Source: Polytrichum commune (taxonomy: Eukaryota; Streptophyta; Polytrichopsida; Polytrichales; Polytrichaceae). From it: a DNA stretch of 60,000 nucleotides. The DNA lies in contig OX485808.1 of NCBI GenBank assembly GCA_950295325.1, forward strand, positions 12,156,501-12,216,500. Direction: 5' to 3'. The notes beneath the pieces were generated by a model. The model did not search any database. It saw nothing but the letters and a program-made list of their open reading frames with translations, and was not told the origin of the DNA. Shown one piece after another: positions 57,333 through 60,000 of the stretch; position 1 is the stretch's first letter; every line of letters starts with the position of its first letter. The position numbers and the translations under genes are program-made.

Positions 57333-57556
57333 CAATGTCCGGAGAGATTTCTTGGGCATAATCGGTCGAGATGCTAGTGTTTCCAACTCCAACCAGTTAC
57401 ATGTTGGCATATTCCGGGTATGCTTCATCGATTCGAGGCATATTCCACATAGATGCCTCTAACGTGCTATTTTCTCGAAGTCTTGAACTTCGACCAGTTA
57501 TTTCTCAAACTCAACCGGTTCATGTGTAAGTGGCAGTCAGTTCTTCCTCTTCATTG
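57333..57556 (+). mobile_element. Family B hAT-type MITE (224 bp)
   Basis: Begins CAATGTCCGGAGAGA and ends with the complement of CAATGAAGAGGAAGA. It has GGGCATAATCGGTCGAGAT and CAACCGGTTCATGTGTAA inside. The flanking 8-mers (AATGACAA, AATGGTGA) agree at only 5 of 8, so the target duplication is decayed. Confidence 0.72.
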
Positions 57557-58149
57557 AATGGTGATGGGATTCAGGCCTGATTGATTGACGATTTGAGCAT
57601 TCAATTCGTGTCTGCAAGGGAACAGGCGCCAGAGACTCGAGTTTGAGAGCGAGAATCACGATTTAAGACTGCATAAAAATCATGGGTCCTTGCCACTTCA
57701 AGGTGGATTTTAGATATTCAAACGTAAGATTCTAATGGATATGGATATCTCAAAACTATGGATATCTTCTAGTAGCAAAGAAACTACTGCCACTAGACAA
57801 TAAATGTTACATGTTCGAATCTGAGATGCTCATAGGTTTAGTTTTCCAGAAAACTATCTTGTAGTGGTAAAAAAAAGCAATGGCAACAACCTGTGATCTT
57901 CGTTGTGCTATACTGAATGTGCGTAGTGTATTTAGTGACACTGTATGACACTTACGAATAAGTTTATGAGTACTATTATTTCAAAGTACTTTTGGTTCAT
58001 CCACTAACAAAAATACTATGTTGCTTCACGGGGTTGTTGATGTGTGGGTGTGTGCCTTTGGTTTTGCTCGCCCACCCTTCTGTGGCATAATGCGTGAAAT
58101 CCAAGTAGATTATGAAACAGAGTTTGGTACATTCTGCATCCTAACAATT
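57557..58149. other. AT-rich spacer
   Basis: No gene or assigned repeat. Confidence 0.4.
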
Positions 58150-58400
58150 ATGAAATGAAATATATTGCCATGATTGAAATTTGGATGGAAAATGACTTAG
58201 TAAGTGACTGTGATTGCCACATGAGGCACGAATTTCTTCTACAAGGATTGACAAACAATGTCAGGTTTTGCATTTGGTGTTGGTGACACTACACGAGCGG
58301 TTTAAGATTAGTATTGAGCAAGAAAAATAAGAATCGGTGACACTAAATACAATATTCAGTGTAGATTTATTTTCGTCATTGTACATAAATGGATTGAAAC
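58150..58400 (-). repeat. Family J repeat, inverted
   Basis: The reverse of 44510-44760: TTTGGATG(G)AAAATGACTT, TGGTGTTGGTGACACTAC, AGTATTGAGCAAGA and GACACTAAATACAATATTCA correspond to its boxes in opposite orientation. Confidence 0.65.
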
Positions 58401-58568
58401 CTGCATGGATTGAAATTGCATATTTGAGTGCACACAAGTTAGACCAAAGTATCCTTTTGGCTGATACTTAAAAGCCTATAATTAGGTATATTTTGGGTTT
58501 CTAACCCATCTCTGGTTAGTACACTTACTTACGTGTTTGATAGGTATAATCAAAAGTTAGCTCTTCCG

Positions 58569-59110
58569 TAGTGTCAGGGGAGAATTTTGGGCATAATTGG
58601 TCAACATCCACTGGTAGAAAACTATGCCAAAAAAAACCGCAGCCGCGACAATCTGCAATCGCTACACGAGTGCAGATTTGTTTTTTTGTGTTTTGGCAAC
58701 TAAACTTTTAGAGATTTGGGGCCGTGTAATATATCGTTGGAAAGGTCTCAAGAGTGCCTTTCCAACGGTATATTACACGATCCAAAAAATTCAAAATTTC
58801 ATACACAAAATGAAAAGAACAATCTGTAGTCGTTTAGAGACTGCAGATCAGGCTGGTCTAAAGAACCGCAACCAAAATAGGCTCCGGTTTTTTTAGGGCA
58901 TAGCTTTCCACTAGTGCTCCTAGTGGTATTCAAGTTCAACCGGTTACATGTTTACATCTTGTGGTTTTTTCTCTATCAATTTGAGGCGTATTCTATAGAT
59001 TCCTGTAGAATGTTGGGTAATTTTCCTGAAGTCTTGATGAACTCCAACCAGTTATTTCTCAAACTCAACCGGTTCATCTGTAACTAGCGGTTGGTTCTCC
59101 CTGTTCATTA
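58569..59110 (+). mobile_element. Family B hAT-type MITE interrupted by a second transposon
   Basis: Ends TAGTGTCAGGGGAGA (58569) and the complement of TAATGAACAGGGAGA (59110). A perfect 8-bp duplication CTCTTCCG flanks it (58561-58568 and 59111-59118). Without the inner insertion and its duplicated 3 bp it is 231 bp, matching the 227- and 224-bp copies. Confidence 0.88.
58609..58916. mobile_element. CACTA-like foldback MITE nested in family B, 308 bp
   Basis: Begins CACTGGTAGAAAACTATGCC and ends with the complement of CACTAGTGGAAAGCTATGCC. It is flanked by ATC (58606-58608) and CTC (58917-58919), a 3-bp duplication with one change. The intact site GATCCTAGTGG survives in the 40.2-kb copy. 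The interior is itself an imperfect palindrome (GTAATATATCGTTGGAAAGG against its complement near 58760-58785). CACTR ends with a 3-bp TSD are characteristic of CACTA (En/Spm) elements. The 58624-58896 frame is a repeat artefact. Confidence 0.85.
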
Positions 59111-59118
59111 CTCTTCCG

Positions 59119-59657
59119 GGCCTTCCATTGCAAGAAATGTCAGGAAAAAGAACACGACACTTCCACTCAACTGTGATGCAGTGTTCAAAGGAAAGCTTGA
59201 AACAGGTTCGAGTACTTTGGATCACACTTGGCTTCTCACAACCGACAACAGGGGCGCCTGTAAGCTAGACTTTCGTCCTTGAACCCAATATCAAATTTCG
59301 GATCCACGATTTCTGTCACATGCTACTACTACTGTACTTCAATAATAATACTAATATTACTTATAATATTGTTATTCAGCTATCAGTTTTCAAGTTTTGA
59401 GAAAACTCTGGTGGACTGCACTGAAGCCATGTCCAGAAGTCCAGAATTCTGAAGTCTAATCTGTAGGCGATCAGCAGCAGGCTCAGTGCAAATCGATTCT
59501 TTAAGATTTGACAATCACATTGCCAAGTGTCAAGTTTCTGTTAATTTGGAGCATCTAGAAGAAGTCCATGTGTCACCTCAAAAGGATAGCAGTTTTGGCA
59601 CCAAGTGATGACTCACCTGCTTATCATCTATGCTACTGTGGCCTGCAAATTAGAGTA
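59119..59657. other. Spacer
   Basis: No supported gene; the frame 59091-59282 overlaps the MITE end and shows no known motif. TAATAATAATACTAATATTA-type AT-rich sequence lies near 59342. Confidence 0.4.
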
Positions 59658-60000
59658 GAGACACCAATTCCTGATCAGGACCCATCGGGGATCTATGGGG
59701 TGCCATAATTTCGATCATGTTGGGACTGGTTTCGGTAATTTCATTTCATGGGTGGTTAGAATAAGGTTTCATGTTTCACAGTTTCTAAGGGTTGGTTTTA
59801 TTGTATGCCCGCTTCACCCACCAAATTTTAGGGGAAATGTAGATGCCGCCAGGTGGAGTCTACATTTCCATTAGAATCTTGTGGGCAAAGTGGGCGTACA
59901 ATGGAAACCAACTTTAAGTCTCCAACTTCGGTTGTGATATCACCAGGGAATCGATAGTGCCGTGGCATGTATCCCTAGTTTTGAGTGCTAGAGTGAGGAG
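59658..60000 (+). repeat. Family G repeat with inserted 126-bp MITE, runs off window
   Basis: Family G boxes flank a short element (about 59789-59914) with ends GGGTTGGTTTTA and the complement of AAGTTGGTTTCC and TAA on each side (59786-59788, 59915-59917). Its body is an imperfect hairpin around GCCGCCAGGTGGAGTC. The same MITE sits in the inverted G copy at 52.4 kb. Confidence 0.65.

Noticed and set aside
1-60000. tRNA, rRNA and CRISPR-type arrays
   Set aside because: No T-arm/anticodon-arm combination or ribosomal block was recognised by eye. The regular repeats present are protein-coding LRRs or MITE-derived, not spacer arrays. A tRNA covariance scan was not possible here.

Overview
This window is nuclear DNA from a land plant. 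It carries a CC-type NBS-LRR immune receptor, a plant-type copine (BONZAI family), a two-start aminopeptidase P and an MCTP protein with the plant C2/PRT_C layout. Introns are short and GT-AG, and the intergenic DNA is AT-rich and packed with MITEs. The MCTP has 13 introns, whereas flowering-plant MCTP genes are mostly single-exon as I recall them. That points to a bryophyte, lycophyte or other non-flowering plant, but the species cannot be fixed from sequence alone.

Layout. At 1-2.6 kb lies the 3' part of an NLR gene whose 72-bp LRR units run on past an in-frame TAA. At 2.6-12.8 kb is spacer with two hAT-type MITEs, a decayed coding fragment, and a minus-strand pseudogene (8731-10513) resembling the DUF7869 family. 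At 12.8-14.5 kb is an intronless copine CDS. At 17.8-24.6 kb is a 14-exon Xaa-Pro aminopeptidase P gene, reconstructed with every phase consistent (760 aa). At 26.7-33.4 kb on the minus strand is a 14-exon MCTP gene (949 aa), convergent with the aminopeptidase. From 34.2 kb to the end I find no convincing host gene. That 26 kb is a mosaic of at least eight dispersed repeat families, here named A (380 bp, foldback forms), B (227-bp hAT MITE), C (315-bp tandem), F (450-500-bp Tourist-like), G, H, J and K. It also holds a 1.2-kb PIF/Harbinger deletion derivative, a hAT MITE filled with a minisatellite, and a CACTA-like foldback element nested inside a family B MITE.

Functional links. The NLR and the copine lie 10 kb apart. 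In Arabidopsis the copine BON1 restrains the NLR SNC1, so the pairing is suggestive but may be chance. Aminopeptidase P trims N-terminal Xaa-Pro residues. MCTPs tether ER to plasma membrane and act at plasmodesmata. Nothing shows that the genes are co-regulated.

The best-supported observations are the transposon structures with matching target-site duplications (3181-3678, 5371-5597, 42129-43344, 46467-46896, 56217-57100, 58569-59110) and the intronless copine. I did not find a clearly new multi-gene system.
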